From: Candidatus Chloroploca sp. Khr17
Lineage (GTDB): Bacteria; Chloroflexota; Chloroflexia; Chloroflexales; Chloroflexaceae
Assembly (NCBI RefSeq): GCF_004138165.1
Contig: NZ_RYFF01000005.1
Coordinates: 1-64,000, forward strand
Direction: 5' to 3'
Length of the DNA stretch: 64,000 nt
Position 1 is the stretch's first letter; every line of letters begins with the position of its first letter. The notes under the pieces were generated by a model, which saw nothing but the letters and a program-made list of their open reading frames with translations, ran no database searches and was not told the origin of the DNA. Shown one piece after another: positions 27,368-37,856 of this stretch. A program made the position numbers and the translations under genes.

Positions 27368-29845
27368 ATGGCGATCAAGAAATCTGAGCTTTACTCATCG
27401 CTTTGGGCGAGTTGCGACGAATTGCGTGGCGGGATGGATGCCAGCCAGTACAAGGACTATGTCCTGTTCATGCTGTTCATCAAGTACATCTCAGACAAGT
27501 ACGCTGATACCGATGATTTTGCGCCACCGGTCACCATACCGCCAGGGGCCAGCTTCAAGGATATGGTCAAGCTCAAGGGCAAGAGCGACATCGGTGACAA
27601 GATCAACACCCAGATCATTCAGCCGTTGATCGACAACAATTCCCGCCTGGCTCGCAGCGATTTCCCCGACTTTAACGATCCAAACAAACTCGGTGAGGGC
27701 AAGGCGATGGTGGATAGACTCACCAATCTGGTGAGCATCTTTCAAAAGCCTGAGCTGGATTTCTCAAAAAACCGCGCCGATCACGACGATATTCTGGGCG
27801 ATGCCTATGAATATCTGATGCGCCACTTCGCAACTGAAAGCGGCAAAAGCAAAGGTCAATTCTATACGCCTTCCGAGGTCAGCCGCATCATCGCGAAGGT
27901 CATCGGTATTTCACCGCGGAATGCCGTCGCTTCCACCACGGCTTATGACCCGACATGTGGATCGGGATCGTTGCTCTTGAAGGTGGCTGCCGAGGCAGGC
28001 AAACACATCACCCTCGAGGGGCAGGAAAAGGATGTAACCACCGCCGGTCTTGCCCGCATGAACATGATCCTGCATGACTTCCCGACGGCCAACATCCTCA
28101 ATGGCAACACGCTCGCCTCTCCCAAGTTCAAGGATGGCGAGAGCTTGCGGACCTACGACTTCGTTGTCGCCAATCCGCCGTTTTCGGACAAAACCTGGAG
28201 CACCGGACTCACGCCCACGACTGATCCATACCAGCGCTTTGAATGGGGTGAACCGCCCGCTAAACAAGGCGACTATGCCTACCTGTTGCACATCATTCGC
28301 TCGATGAAAAGCGCAGGCAAGGCGGCCTGCATCCTGCCGCACGGGGTGCTGTTTCGTGGCAATGCTGAGGCGGCCATCCGTAAGCGGCTTGTTCGCTCGG
28401 GGTATCTGAAGGGCATTATCGGGCTGCCTGCCAACCTGTTTTACGGCACCGGCATCCCTGCCTGCATTCTTGTGCTCGACAAGGAAAATGCCCCGGGTCG
28501 CAAGGGTGTATTCATGATCGACGCCTCCAAGGGTTTTATTAAGGACGGCAACAAGAACCGTTTGCGGGAGCAGGATATCCATAAAATTGTCGACACTTTT
28601 AACAAGCAGACCAATACGCCCCGCTATGCCCGCATGGTGCCCTTTGACGAGATTTCCGGCTCCAAAAACGATTACAACCTTAACCTGCCGCGCTACATTG
28701 ACAGCACCGAACCGGAGGACATTCAGGACATCGACGGTCATCTGCGCGGGGGGATTCCCGACTGGGATATTGAGGCCCTCAGCGATTACTGGAAGATTCT
28801 TCCCAATGTTCGTCAGAGCATTTTCCAACCGTTACGCCCCGGCTATTCTCAACTCTCAATTCTCCATTCTCAATTAAAACAAGCCATTCTGAGTCACAGC
28901 GAATTTACGGCATTCAAGACGAGTGTGACCAAGAGCTTTGATCAGTGGCGCACCCTCAACACGCCAGCCCTGAAAGGCTTTAACAAAGAAGGACACCCCA
29001 AAGCGCTGATTGAGACCATTGCCGAGGACTTGCTGGCAAATTTCCGTAAGGCCCCGCTGCTCGACGCCTATGACATCTACCAGCACCTCATGGACTATTG
29101 GGCTGAAGCCATGCAGGACGATTGCTACCTGATTGCCGCTGACGGGTGGGTGAAGGGAGCGCAGCCCCGCGAGATCATTCAGGTCAAGAACAAGGACAAC
29201 AAACTCGTCTGGCCTGAGCCACACGACTACCTGAAAGGTAAGCGGCGCTTTAAGTCTGATCTTGTTCCCGCGCCGATCCTGGTCGCCAAGTACTTCGTTG
29301 CCGAGCGTGATGCCATCGACGCGCTGGATAACCAACTCGCCATGCTTGAGCAGCAACTCGACGAGATGCGGGAAGAGAACAATGGCGAGGACGGGTTGCT
29401 CTCCGAGGTGATCGAGGGCGAAGGTGACAAGCAGAAGATCACGGCGAAGGCCGTGAAGGCGCGACTGAAGGAAGTCGGCAAAGACCCGAATTTCGCTGAC
29501 GAGTGCGAAGCGCTTGTGGCCTATGCCGACTTGATGGAACAGCAGTCCGACGCCAAAACTAAGCGCAAAGCCGCACAAGAAGACCTGGACAAGAAGATCG
29601 ACGCTAAGTACCCCAAGCTCAGCGTGGACGAGATCAAAACCCTGGTGGTGGATGACAAATGGTTGGCCACGCTGGCCATGGCCGTGCAGGGCGAGTTGGA
29701 TCGCGTCTCACAGACCCTCACCACCCGCATTCGTCAGCTTGCCGAACGGTACGACACGCCGCTACCGAAATTGGTGGACGAAGTGACGGACTTGTCTGCC
29801 CGCGTCGATGAACACCTCAAGCGAATGGGGGCGGTATGGAACTAA
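27368..29845 (+). CDS. hsdM: Type I restriction-modification DNA methyltransferase subunit
   Basis: An 825-residue HsdM, methylating adenine N6 with SAM in complex with HsdS. The N-terminal HsdM_N helical domain spans about residues 8-130. The MTase domain has motif I DPTCGSGSLLLKVA (about 195-208) and the catalytic NPPF (about 268-271). Residues from about 500 form a long C-terminal extension with charged coiled-coil stretches. Near residues 494-503 the sequence YSQLSILHSQLK is encoded by four imperfect heptamer repeats. Overlaps hsdS by 10 bases. Genes hsdM-hsdS-hsdR-M48 form one operon. Confidence 0.92.
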   Translation: MAIKKSELYSSLWASCDELRGGMDASQYKDYVLFMLFIKYISDKYADTDDFAPPVTIPPGASFKDMVKLKGKSDIGDKINTQIIQPLIDNNSRLARSDFPDFNDPNKLGEGKAMVDRLTNLVSIFQKPELDFSKNRADHDDILGDAYEYLMRHFATESGKSKGQFYTPSEVSRIIAKVIGISPRNAVASTTAYDPTCGSGSLLLKVAAEAGKHITLEGQEKDVTTAGLARMNMILHDFPTANILNGNTLASPKFKDGESLRTYDFVVANPPFSDKTWSTGLTPTTDPYQRFEWGEPPAKQGDYAYLLHIIRSMKSAGKAACILPHGVLFRGNAEAAIRKRLVRSGYLKGIIGLPANLFYGTGIPACILVLDKENAPGRKGVFMIDASKGFIKDGNKNRLREQDIHKIVDTFNKQTNTPRYARMVPFDEISGSKNDYNLNLPRYIDSTEPEDIQDIDGHLRGGIPDWDIEALSDYWKILPNVRQSIFQPLRPGYSQLSILHSQLKQAILSHSEFTAFKTSVTKSFDQWRTLNTPALKGFNKEGHPKALIETIAEDLLANFRKAPLLDAYDIYQHLMDYWAEAMQDDCYLIAADGWVKGAQPREIIQVKNKDNKLVWPEPHDYLKGKRRFKSDLVPAPILVAKYFVAERDAIDALDNQLAMLEQQLDEMREENNGEDGLLSEVIEGEGDKQKITAKAVKARLKEVGKDPNFADECEALVAYADLMEQQSDAKTKRKAAQEDLDKKIDAKYPKLSVDEIKTLVVDDKWLATLAMAVQGELDRVSQTLTTRIRQLAERYDTPLPKLVDEVTDLSARVDEHLKRMGAVWN
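28848..28875 (+). repeat. Heptanucleotide repeat inside hsdM
   Basis: Four 7-base units, CTCAACT, CTCAATT, CTCCATT, CTCAATT, in the coding region. Gain or loss of one unit would shift the reading frame. The units are imperfect, which lowers the expected slippage rate. Confidence 0.7.
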
Positions 29846-31104
29846 AGCCGGGATACAAGGAAACCGATCTTGGTCCTCTTCCAAGCGATTGGACAACCGC
29901 AAAGCTCGAAGAGATAGGGTTGGTCGTTAATGGTCTGACCTATGCGCCATCGGATGTGCGGTCGTACGGTACCCTTGTCCTACGTTCCTCAAACATCCAG
30001 AACGACGCGCTTGCGTTCGAGGACAATGTCTTTGTCGATATGGAGATTCCAGAACGGATCATGGTGCGACCCGATGACGTCCTGATCTGCGTACGGAATG
30101 GCAGCCGCATACTGATCGGCAAGACGGCACTTTTGGATGAGCGCACAATAGGAATGGCTTTCGGTGCATTCATGGCGGTATTTCGGAGCGACCACGGCCG
30201 ATACGTCAACTATCTATTCCGGTCGCACATCATGAAGCGCCAGATCGACGAACACCTGGGCGCGACCATTAACCAGATCACCAACAAGAGCCTCAAGTCT
30301 TTCCAGATACCTGTTCCTTCGACTGACGATGAGATCGACGCCATCGCTACCGCCTTAAGCGATGCCGATGCCCTACTGGATGGCCTCGACCGGCTGATCG
30401 CCAAGAAGCGCGACCTCAAACAGGCCGCCATGCAGAAACTCCTCACCGGCAAGACCCGCCTGCCGGGATTTGAGGGCGAGTGGAAACCTCTGAACATGGC
30501 GCAGGACTCAACGCTAAAAGCGAGAATTGGTTGGCAGGGATTAACAACAGCCGAGTATCTCGAGTCTGGACAATACGCTTTGGTAACCGGAACAGATTTC
30601 TTTGATGGAAAGATAGATTGGGATGGTTGTCATTTTGTTGAAAAAGTACGATACGACCAAGACAAATATATTAAGCTTCAAATCAATGATGTTTTATTGA
30701 CTAAGGACGGGACGATTGGCAAAGCTGCATTTGTCGATAAACTGCCCTATCCAGCAACATTGAATAGCGGTGTCTTTGTTATACGACCTAAAAATGGATC
30801 ATACGTACCGAAGTATTTCTTTTATATACTTCGGTCTCAGATATTTGTCGACTTTCTCAATAAGCTCCAAGCGGGTTCAACAATTTCACATCTCTATCAG
30901 AAGGATTTTGTGAATTTTGAATTCCTAGCCCCAGTAACTGTTGAAGAGCAATCTGCCATCGCCACCGTCCTCTCAGATATGGACGCCGAACTCGCCGCCC
31001 TTGAACAGCGCCGCAACAAAACCAAAGACATCAAACAAGCGATGATGCAGGAACTGCTGACCGGCAAGACCCGTCTCGTGACGCCAGGAGGGTCTCATGT
31101 CTAA
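29836..31104 (+). CDS. hsdS: Type I restriction-modification specificity subunit
   Basis: A 422-residue HsdS, the DNA-recognition subunit. Two target recognition domains cover about residues 1-170 and 215-385. Each is followed by a conserved helical spacer: [21 protein letters not shown] near 195-215 and [20 protein letters not shown] near 395-415. The recognition sequence cannot be read from the protein. The second target domain (about 30500-30950) is visibly more AT-rich than the rest, consistent with exchange of a recognition domain. Overlaps hsdR by 8 bases. Confidence 0.9.
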   Translation: MELKPGYKETDLGPLPSDWTTAKLEEIGLVVNGLTYAPSDVRSYGTLVLRSSNIQNDALAFEDNVFVDMEIPERIMVRPDDVLICVRNGSRILIGKTALLDERTIGMAFGAFMAVFRSDHGRYVNYLFRSHIMKRQIDEHLGATINQITNKSLKSFQIPVPSTDDEIDAIATALSDADALLDGLDRLIAKKRDLKQAAMQKLLTGKTRLPGFEGEWKPLNMAQDSTLKARIGWQGLTTAEYLESGQYALVTGTDFFDGKIDWDGCHFVEKVRYDQDKYIKLQINDVLLTKDGTIGKAAFVDKLPYPATLNSGVFVIRPKNGSYVPKYFFYILRSQIFVDFLNKLQAGSTISHLYQKDFVNFEFLAPVTVEEQSAIATVLSDMDAELAALEQRRNKTKDIKQAMMQELLTGKTRLVTPGGSHV

Positions 31105-34100
31105 TAAACCTCGCCCCGAGCGGCTGACCCAGAATCGCGTGATTGCCGTGTTTACCGACACATGCCGGTCGGACTGTCTTGGCTATCACCATCTGGGTGA
31201 TTGGAGCAAGCGCCCAAACAATGGAACAGCCAATCGACCCATCGAAGCGGACTATCTCAGGGCGAACCTCAAGAAGCGCGGCTATTCAGATGCCCACATC
31301 TCCGCCGCCCTGCAAAAGCTGGAAACCGCCGCCGACACCACTGGCGTCACGCTCTACCAGGCCAACATGCGTACCTACAACCTGTTGCGCTACCCGGTGA
31401 AGGTACTGCTGGCACCGGGGCAGGCGCACGAGGATGTGCACCTGATCGACTGGGAGCATCCGGAGGAAAACGATTTTGCCCTGGCCGAGGAAGTCACCTT
31501 GAAGGGCGGCTATGAACGACGTCCCGATCTGGTTTTGTACATCAACGGTATCGCCATCGGCGTGATTGAACTCAAACGCAGCTCGGTGGAAGTGGCCGAT
31601 GGCGTTCGCCAGTTGATCACGAACCAGGAAGAAATCTTTAATATCGGCTTCTTCAGCACGGTGCAGCTCGTCTTTGCGGGCAGCGATTCTCAGGGGTTGC
31701 GTTACGGCACTACCGGCACCCCCGAACAGTTCTTTGTCCAGTGGAAAGATGAAGAAGGCGGCAGTGCAATGGAGCCAGGCACCTTGCTCGATAAGCCTCT
31801 GGCTCAGATGTGCGGCAAAGAGCGACTGCTGGATCTGATCCGTAACTTCATCATTTACGACGCAGGCCAGAAGAAGGTGCCCAGACCCCACCAGTATTTC
31901 GGCGTTAAGGCTGCCCAGGAACGGGTCCGGCAGCGCGAGGGTGGCGTCATCTGGCACACCCAGGGCAGCGGCAAGAGCATCCTCATGGTGCTGATCGCCA
32001 AATGGTTGATGGAACACGATCCCGATGCGCGAATCCTGGTCATCACCGACCGCGACGAGTTGGACAAGCAAATTGTGGGCGTGATGCGCAACGCCGGGGT
32101 GATCGACGAGGAGGCACCGTCGCCGCGCATTACCTCAAGGTCGCAGTTTGTCGAGAAGCTCGGCGCTACCACTCCGCGCCTGCTCTGTGCGTTGATCCAC
32201 AAGTTCGATCTTGACCTTAAGAGTGACCCGCCGCCGATTCATGGGCGTTTTTACATCTTTGTCGATGAATGCCACCGGACCCAGGGTGGCGATATGAACA
32301 AACAGATGAAGCGGTGGATGCAAGACGCCATCTTCATCGGCTTTACCGGTACCCCGCTGCTGCGCAAAGACAGAAAGACCACCCGTGAGGTGTTCGGTAC
32401 CTATATCCACACCTACAAATTCCATCAGGCCGTAGCCGACAAGGTGGTTCTCGATCTCAAGTACGAAGCCCGCGATGTGCCGCAGCGCCTGACCTCACAG
32501 AAAGCCATCGATGCCTGGTTTGAGCAGAAAACCAGAAACTTGAACAATTTCCAGAAGGCGGTTCTGCGCAAACGCTGGGCAACCATGGAAGAATTGATGA
32601 GCGCGGGCGAGCGCAAACAGCGCATCATTGCCAACATCATCGAAGATTTCGGCCTCAAACCACGCCTGAACAATGACCGTGGCACGGCGATCTTGGTGGC
32701 AGCTTCCATTTATGACGCCTGTCACTATTTCCGGCTTTTTCAAAACACTTCGTTTGGGCAGTACTGCGGCATCATCACCTCTTACGAACCGAACCACAAC
32801 GCGATTTCAAGAGAGCCTGCCAACAGCGATGAGCGCTACAAGTTCGACACCTACACCCAGCATGTATTGAAGAACGGCCAGACGACCAAGCAGTATGAGG
32901 ATGAAACCAAGCGGCGCTTTATTGAAGAGCCTGCCAACTGCAAATTGCTGATCGTGGTCAGCAAGCTGCTGACCGGTTTCGACGCCCCCTCATGCTCCTA
33001 TATTTATCTCGACAACGAACTGCACGACCACAACCTCTTTCAGGCCATTTGTCGCACCAACCGTCTCGATGGAGACGATAAGGATTATGGACATATTGTC
33101 GATTTCAAGGAGCTTTTTGGGGACGTGCAGCAGGCCATTGCGGTTTACAGCTCGGACGAGTTGGACATTGACGAAGGCAGCGGTGGGAGCAACAACATCC
33201 ATCTCAAGGATTGGTTGAAAGAGGGAAAAGCGAAGCTCGACGCTGCCCGCGAAGCCTTGAAATATCTCTGTGAGCCGATTCCTGCGCCGCGTGAGGTAGA
33301 GCAATATCTGCAATACTTCTGTGGCGACGCCAATGATCCAAACGCGCTGAATGACACTGAGGCTCTGCGTATTTCGTTCTACAAATCGGTGGCCACATTT
33401 GTTCGGGCATTTGCCGCCATTTCTCAGGATCTCGACGAAGCAGGATACTCCGCTGCCGAGATCACCTCGCTGAACAGTGAGTTTGAATTCTTCAGTGAGA
33501 TTCGCGCCGCGATCAAGAAGCACTCCGGGGAAGAGCTTGACATCAAGCCTTATGAGGAGGACATGCGCCACCTCATCAACACCTATATCCAGGCCGACCC
33601 TGCTGCCCCTCTGGGAGCGGTGGATAACTATTCGCTGGTTGAGTTGATCATCGAGACCGGCATCCATGACGCCATCGCGAAGAAGCTCAACGAGAAGGGA
33701 AAACTCTCAAAGAATGCTGTTGCCGAGGGCATCATCAACAACGTTCGAAAGACGATTATTCGCGATCAGTTGACCGATCCCAGGTTCTACAAAGAAATGT
33801 CGAAGCTGCTTGATGACCTCATCAAGCAAAAACGCGATGACACGGAATCCTATGAAGAGTTTCTCCGCAAAGCTGAGGCGTTGGTTAAACAGATGGCTAA
33901 GGGGCAAGCTGATGAGGGAATTCCTGCTGAATTGGTTGGCAAACGTGAAGCGATAGTGATCTATAACAATCTGCCCTCGATCCTTGCCGGTGGTGTAGCC
34001 CCCAACGAAGTAAGAGAGCCGCGGGCTGAATATGGGAATACAAGGCTTTCCCTGACCCTTGAAATCGATCGTGCCATGCGTGAAAAAGCGCCGGCAGGCT

Positions 34101-34219
34101 GGCGGGGTGACGACGCACGAGAGAAACAAGTCCTCAATGCGCTCTTCCCGCTCTTGAATAAGGACCGAAACATAACAACGGCCTTGTTTGAACTCATTAA
34201 AAACATGCCGGGGTACTGA
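31097..34219 (+). CDS. hsdR: Type I restriction enzyme endonuclease/translocase subunit
   Basis: A 1040-residue HsdR, which translocates DNA using ATP and cuts unmethylated DNA. The N-terminal nuclease domain has [20 protein letters not shown] (about residues 140-159; PD and ExK). The helicase motor has Walker [10 protein letters not shown]-like TQGSGKS near residue 290, and DECHRTQGG near 390 as motif [12 protein letters not shown] and an arginine-containing motif VI region ([17 protein letters not shown]) follow. The stop overlaps the next start (TGATG). Confidence 0.92.
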   Translation: MSNKPRPERLTQNRVIAVFTDTCRSDCLGYHHLGDWSKRPNNGTANRPIEADYLRANLKKRGYSDAHISAALQKLETAADTTGVTLYQANMRTYNLLRYPVKVLLAPGQAHEDVHLIDWEHPEENDFALAEEVTLKGGYERRPDLVLYINGIAIGVIELKRSSVEVADGVRQLITNQEEIFNIGFFSTVQLVFAGSDSQGLRYGTTGTPEQFFVQWKDEEGGSAMEPGTLLDKPLAQMCGKERLLDLIRNFIIYDAGQKKVPRPHQYFGVKAAQERVRQREGGVIWHTQGSGKSILMVLIAKWLMEHDPDARILVITDRDELDKQIVGVMRNAGVIDEEAPSPRITSRSQFVEKLGATTPRLLCALIHKFDLDLKSDPPPIHGRFYIFVDECHRTQGGDMNKQMKRWMQDAIFIGFTGTPLLRKDRKTTREVFGTYIHTYKFHQAVADKVVLDLKYEARDVPQRLTSQKAIDAWFEQKTRNLNNFQKAVLRKRWATMEELMSAGERKQRIIANIIEDFGLKPRLNNDRGTAILVAASIYDACHYFRLFQNTSFGQYCGIITSYEPNHNAISREPANSDERYKFDTYTQHVLKNGQTTKQYEDETKRRFIEEPANCKLLIVVSKLLTGFDAPSCSYIYLDNELHDHNLFQAICRTNRLDGDDKDYGHIVDFKELFGDVQQAIAVYSSDELDIDEGSGGSNNIHLKDWLKEGKAKLDAAREALKYLCEPIPAPREVEQYLQYFCGDANDPNALNDTEALRISFYKSVATFVRAFAAISQDLDEAGYSAAEITSLNSEFEFFSEIRAAIKKHSGEELDIKPYEEDMRHLINTYIQADPAAPLGAVDNYSLVELIIETGIHDAIAKKLNEKGKLSKNAVAEGIINNVRKTIIRDQLTDPRFYKEMSKLLDDLIKQKRDDTESYEEFLRKAEALVKQMAKGQADEGIPAELVGKREAIVIYNNLPSILAGGVAPNEVREPRAEYGNTRLSLTLEIDRAMREKAPAGWRGDDAREKQVLNALFPLLNKDRNITTALFELIKNMPGY

Positions 34220-34935
34220 TGGCCGAGTTTATTCACATAGGTGATATTTCAATTGCGGTGACGAGGAAGGACATTAAAAACGTTCACCTTTCCGTCCACC
34301 CGCCAGAGGGCCGTGTCACGCTATCCGCCCCAATAGAAACGCGCCTTGAGGTGGCCCGAGCCTATGCCATTACAAGACTCAGTTGGATACGTGAGCAGCA
34401 GGAAAAGCTGCGCAATCAGGCTCGAGAAACACCACGGGAATTCATCGAACGCGAAAGCCATTATCTCTGGGGTCGTCGACATCTGCTGACCGTGATTGAA
34501 CGCGACACCAAACCCTCCGTAACAGTCGACCATAAACGGATCACGCTGAGTGTGCGGCCAGGCAGTGACCATGCTAAACGAGCGTCGATTATCCACGAAT
34601 GGCATAAGGGCCTATTGCATGAGTTTGTTCCTACCCTGATTAGCAAGTGGGAACCGAAGCTCGGTGTGCAGGTAACAGCCTATTTCCTCCAGCGGATGAA
34701 AACCAAATGGGGAAGTTGCAATCACAAGGCTGGGCATATAAGGTTAAACACCGAACTCGTGAAGAAACCCAGGGATCTGATCGAATACGTTGTTGTCCAT
34801 GAGATGCTCCACTTGATAGAGCCAACTCACAGCGACCGTTTTATTTCGTTACTCACCGATCATTTCCCAACATGGCGGGAAGCCAGAGCTGAACTCAACG
34901 AGTTGCCATTAGCCGCAGAAGAATGGAGGGAGTAG
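34219..34935 (+). CDS. YgjP-like M48 family metallopeptidase
   Basis: A 238-residue protein of the DUF45/YgjP group. The zinc site is VVHEMLHLIEPTHS (HEXXH near residues 194-198) preceded by KTKWGSC, a highly conserved family element. Genes of this family are often the last gene of type I restriction operons, as here. The role in restriction is not settled; it may control HsdR level or act on protein-DNA complexes. It overlaps hsdR by one base. Confidence 0.88.
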   Translation: MAEFIHIGDISIAVTRKDIKNVHLSVHPPEGRVTLSAPIETRLEVARAYAITRLSWIREQQEKLRNQARETPREFIERESHYLWGRRHLLTVIERDTKPSVTVDHKRITLSVRPGSDHAKRASIIHEWHKGLLHEFVPTLISKWEPKLGVQVTAYFLQRMKTKWGSCNHKAGHIRLNTELVKKPRDLIEYVVVHEMLHLIEPTHSDRFISLLTDHFPTWREARAELNELPLAAEEWRE

Positions 34936-35096
34936 CTACTTGGTTTCACGACTGCAAAAGTTAGGCAAACGGCAGGTTAGATGCGATTTACACATAACAA
35001 GGCGCTGCAATCGGACGGCAATTCCGGCTGCGCTCCATTGCCGCCGGTGAGCTTGGTTGTTAGGCGTCCGCAGTTCATTGCATGCATCAGATGAAT
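34936..35096. other. Gene-free interval holding an attC site
   Basis: Holds two extra R'-like heptamers, GTTAGGC (34960-34966) and GTTAGAT (34976-34982), then the attC at 34992-35065, then 31 bases before the IS element. No gene. Confidence 0.5.
34992..35065 (+). other. attC recombination site (74 bp)
   Basis: Begins ACATAACAAG and ends TTGTTAGGC. CGGCAAT (35016-35022) pairs with ATTGCCG (35038-35044), and AGC/GCT and TAACAA/TTGTTA pairs continue outward with unpaired bases, as in folded attC bottom strands. The GTTAGGC end matches the GTTRRRY consensus; the 5' heptamer has one mismatch. It follows the restriction operon in the right orientation. Confidence 0.65.
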
Positions 35097-36829
35097 GTAT
35101 CCTCTCCAAAACCGCTAGCCAGAGGGTGACAGCGGAGCCAACATCTGGTACACTCCCTGCATATGCAGATTCCTGACCTCAACCCCACCACCATTCCTGA
35201 TCTGGCCACACGCCAGATCGTGATCCAGTTGCTGAACGTCATTGAGACGCTCGCGGCTGAGAACGCGGCGCTGCGCGTTGAAAGCCAGCAGCTGCGTGAC
35301 GAGGTGGCACGGCTGACGGGGCGGTCGGGGAAGCCGGACATCAAACCACCCACGCCACCCCCGGCCCCGCCTGACGATCATTCCTCGGAGGCCGAGCGCC
35401 GCACGCGCACGCCCCGGGGCAAACCCAAGAAGAACGCCACCCTGATCGTCACCCACGAGGAGCGCTGCGTGGTTGACCCCGCGACCCTTCCGCCGGATGC
35501 GGTGCGGCATGGCGTGACGGATGCCATCGTGCAGCGGTTGCGGATCAACGTGGAGGTTGTCCGCTTCGTGCGTGAGGTCTGGTATGTCCCCAGCACGAAC
35601 ACGACCATCACCGCCCCGTTGCCACCGGGCTACCGGGGCGGGTTCTGCCCCACCATTCATGCACTGGTGCCGGCCCTTGGACATGGCGCGAACGTGAGTC
35701 AACCCGCGTTGCTGACCTTCCTGCGGGATGTGGGCCTGACGATTGGCACCGGCACGGTGGCGCGGATGCTGCTGGATCCGGATGGCTTCTGGGCCGACGA
35801 AGCAGCGGCCATCCATCAGACGGGCCTCGCCACCGGCTCGTGGGTCGCCACCGATCAGACCTCCACCCGCGTGGATGGGCAGAACGAGGTCTGCCATGTC
35901 GTGGGCAATGCGCTGTTTACCAGTTACCACACCCGTCCCGGCGGCACGCGTCAGGATGTGTTGGCCGTGCTCTGGGGCCAGGAACTTCGCTATCGCCTGA
36001 ACGACGAAGCGCTGGCATGGCTGCAGGCGAGCAGTCTGCCCCGCACCCTGTTCCGGCGGCTCCGGGAGGCGCTGCCCCACGCGATGGACATGACGGCAGC
36101 GGAGCTCCAGCAGCACCTGACCACGGCGGGGATCACGCTGAACGCGCAGCAGCAGCAGCAGGTGGGGGATGCCCTGGCGGTGGCTGCCTATCATGCCCAA
36201 ACGCAGGTACCCGTGCTGGGTTGGTTACTCAGTGATGATGCGGCGGTCTATGACCACCTCACCGACACACACGCGCTGTGTTGGGTGCATGATTGGCGGC
36301 ATTATGCCAAGCTTGCCCCGCGGGTGCCGCAGCATCAGGCGAGCCTAAAGGCATTTGGTGATCGCTATTGGGCATTCTATCGCGACCTGCTGGCCTACCA
36401 ACAGGCCCCAACGGCGGCGGAACGGGCGCGGTTGGAGGACGCCTTCGACGCCTTGGTCGAAGATGTGACCGGGTATGCGGCCTTGGATGACCGCATCAGC
36501 AAAACCGCCGATAAACGCGCACAGTTGTTGGCGGTGCTGAAACATCCCGATATTCCGTTGCATAATAACGCCATGGAACTGGCGGCTCGTCGCCGGGTGC
36601 GCAAACGGGATGTGAGTTTCGGCCCCCAATCGCGAACGGGGGCGCGGGCCTGGGATACCTTCCAAACCCTGGCGGCCACGTCGGCGAAACTCGGCGTGGG
36701 GTTCTTTCACTATCTCCGCGACCGGATCGTCACGCCTGCAACCACGCCGACCTTCGCCGAGCGACTGGCCCAGCGGGCAGGTGTCGCGGTGCAACCGGCG
36801 GCCTGATCCAGCGGTTTTGGGGAGGATAC
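35097..36829 (+). mobile_element. IS66-like insertion sequence with 20-bp inverted repeats
   Basis: IRL 35097-35116 (GTATCCTCTCCAAAACCGCT) and IRR 36810-36829 match at 19 of 20 positions when one is reversed. They enclose a single transposase gene. No convincing 8-bp target duplication is visible, so the copy may have recombined since insertion. It sits between an attC site and the PIN toxin pair. Confidence 0.8.
35163..36806 (+). CDS. IS66-like transposase
   Basis: A 547-residue single-protein transposase. An N-terminal coiled coil (LLNVIETLAAENAALRVESQQLRDEVARLTG, split here as a long leucine-rich helix, residues about 20-55) precedes a proline/charge-rich linker. The catalytic triad is probably Asp in VATDQTS, Asp in LLSDDAAVYDH and Glu in HNNAMELAARRRVRKRD, the IS66 signature. 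The small tnpA and tnpB genes of classical IS66 elements are absent, so it belongs to the one-gene branch. Confidence 0.82.
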   Translation: MQIPDLNPTTIPDLATRQIVIQLLNVIETLAAENAALRVESQQLRDEVARLTGRSGKPDIKPPTPPPAPPDDHSSEAERRTRTPRGKPKKNATLIVTHEERCVVDPATLPPDAVRHGVTDAIVQRLRINVEVVRFVREVWYVPSTNTTITAPLPPGYRGGFCPTIHALVPALGHGANVSQPALLTFLRDVGLTIGTGTVARMLLDPDGFWADEAAAIHQTGLATGSWVATDQTSTRVDGQNEVCHVVGNALFTSYHTRPGGTRQDVLAVLWGQELRYRLNDEALAWLQASSLPRTLFRRLREALPHAMDMTAAELQQHLTTAGITLNAQQQQQVGDALAVAAYHAQTQVPVLGWLLSDDAAVYDHLTDTHALCWVHDWRHYAKLAPRVPQHQASLKAFGDRYWAFYRDLLAYQQAPTAAERARLEDAFDALVEDVTGYAALDDRISKTADKRAQLLAVLKHPDIPLHNNAMELAARRRVRKRDVSFGPQSRTGARAWDTFQTLAATSAKLGVGFFHYLRDRIVTPATTPTFAERLAQRAGVAVQPAA

Positions 36830-36871
36830 TACACTTGTTCCATTTGGCGGAACCAATGAAGGAGATGCCTC

Positions 36872-37087
36872 ATGAGTCAGATTGAATTTGAAACAATGAT
36901 AGATAAGGATGCGATTACCGTACCATTAGAATATCGTGGCCGCATTCATGGCCGTGTACGCGTCATTATTATCACTGATGAAGCAGAAGATGATATTGAC
37001 ATGATCGAATATCTGATGCAACATCCGCTGAACGCGAATAACGCAATACCGCTTACACGAGACGAGATATATGACCGAGTCAAATAA
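36872..37087 (+). CDS. Putative antitoxin of a PIN-domain pair
   Basis: A 71-residue acidic protein (MSQIEFETMIDKDAITVPLE...). It overlaps the PIN gene by 17 bases. Its N-terminus fits a short beta-strand DNA-binding or dimerisation segment (ITVPLEYRGRIHGRVRVII) and its C-terminus (LTRDEIYDRVK) a toxin-binding helix. I assign it as antitoxin from position and size. AAGGAG lies at 36859-36864. Confidence 0.7.
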   Translation: MSQIEFETMIDKDAITVPLEYRGRIHGRVRVIIITDEAEDDIDMIEYLMQHPLNANNAIPLTRDEIYDRVK

Positions 37088-37508
37088 CCCCCCGAACGTC
37101 TTTATTGACACAAACATCTGGATATATGCATTCGTTGACGCACAAGAGAAGACAAAAACACAACGCGCGCGAGCGCTTATTCGTCGTGAGCGAATGATCT
37201 CTCTTAGTACACAGGTCATTAACGAAATAACAAACAACCTTCTGCGCAAATATGACGCGACAGAAGATGTGATACAGCGCCTTGTTCGTACCATGTACCG
37301 TAAATATCAGGTATACACGTTTACAGAAGACCTCCTCCTCAATGCATCACGTCTACGCACCACGTATAGCCTGTCTTTTTGGGATAGTACCATTGTCGCC
37401 AGCGCTCTGGAGAGTGGAGCAACAATTCTCTACTCAGAAGACATGCACGATAGTCTCATCGTCAACAATCAGTTGCATATTAAAAACCCCCTGAAAGAAT
37501 TATCATAA
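37071..37508 (+). CDS. PIN domain ribonuclease toxin (VapC-like)
   Basis: A 145-residue PIN protein. The first acidic residue is in VFIDTNIWIYAF (residues 10-21), the second in STQVINEITNNL and the third in SFWDSTIVASALESGA, with YSEDMHD near the C-terminus. PIN toxins cleave tRNA or rRNA with a bound magnesium ion. Second gene of the pair with the upstream antitoxin; codon use is more AT-rich than that of the core genes. Confidence 0.85.
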   Translation: MTESNNPPNVFIDTNIWIYAFVDAQEKTKTQRARALIRRERMISLSTQVINEITNNLLRKYDATEDVIQRLVRTMYRKYQVYTFTEDLLLNASRLRTTYSLSFWDSTIVASALESGATILYSEDMHDSLIVNNQLHIKNPLKELS

Positions 37509-37856
37509 AGAGTAGCCAGCGTATATAAATCAGGCACCTCCTTCCTAACCTTACTGGGACTTTGCATCAAACCTGCCGCATGAGCGCCGACGCGCAAGCC
37601 GCCTGATGCGGTCTGCAACAGCGTAACGTGAGCGCAACGTGGCATGCAGCGGATCCCTGGGCTCGGCCTCGATCCGGACGACGCACGCGTTTTTGCGTAG
37701 GCCGCCGCCCAACACCCCGCCTAGCCGACCGGAGCATGCGCCTGGTTTCGCATCGAGTGTTCGTGATCACCGGCGGCTGACAGCTAACCGGTCGGCGGCC
37801 ACGATCACGCCCATTCCCCGCAAACGAGGTACCGATATCCGCTCTGTGAGTTGACC
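37509..37856. repeat. Gene-free interval with R2 repeat copy B
   Basis: R2 copy B covers 37575-37753 (same palindrome as at 25745). It is preceded at 37544-37568 by the sequence CTAACCTTACTGGGACTTTG and following bases, also present at about 510-534. After R2 there is a dyad built on GGCGGC/GCCGCC-type sequence near 37770-37805. No gene. Confidence 0.7.

Noticed and set aside
34960-34982. GTTAGGC and GTTAGAT just before the attC at 34992
   Set aside because: They match the 3' heptamer but have no paired 5' partner; kept as a note only, possibly remnants of older sites.
35089-36837. Target-site duplication of the IS66-like element
   Set aside because: The eight bases on each side do not match; the element is bounded by inverted repeats only.
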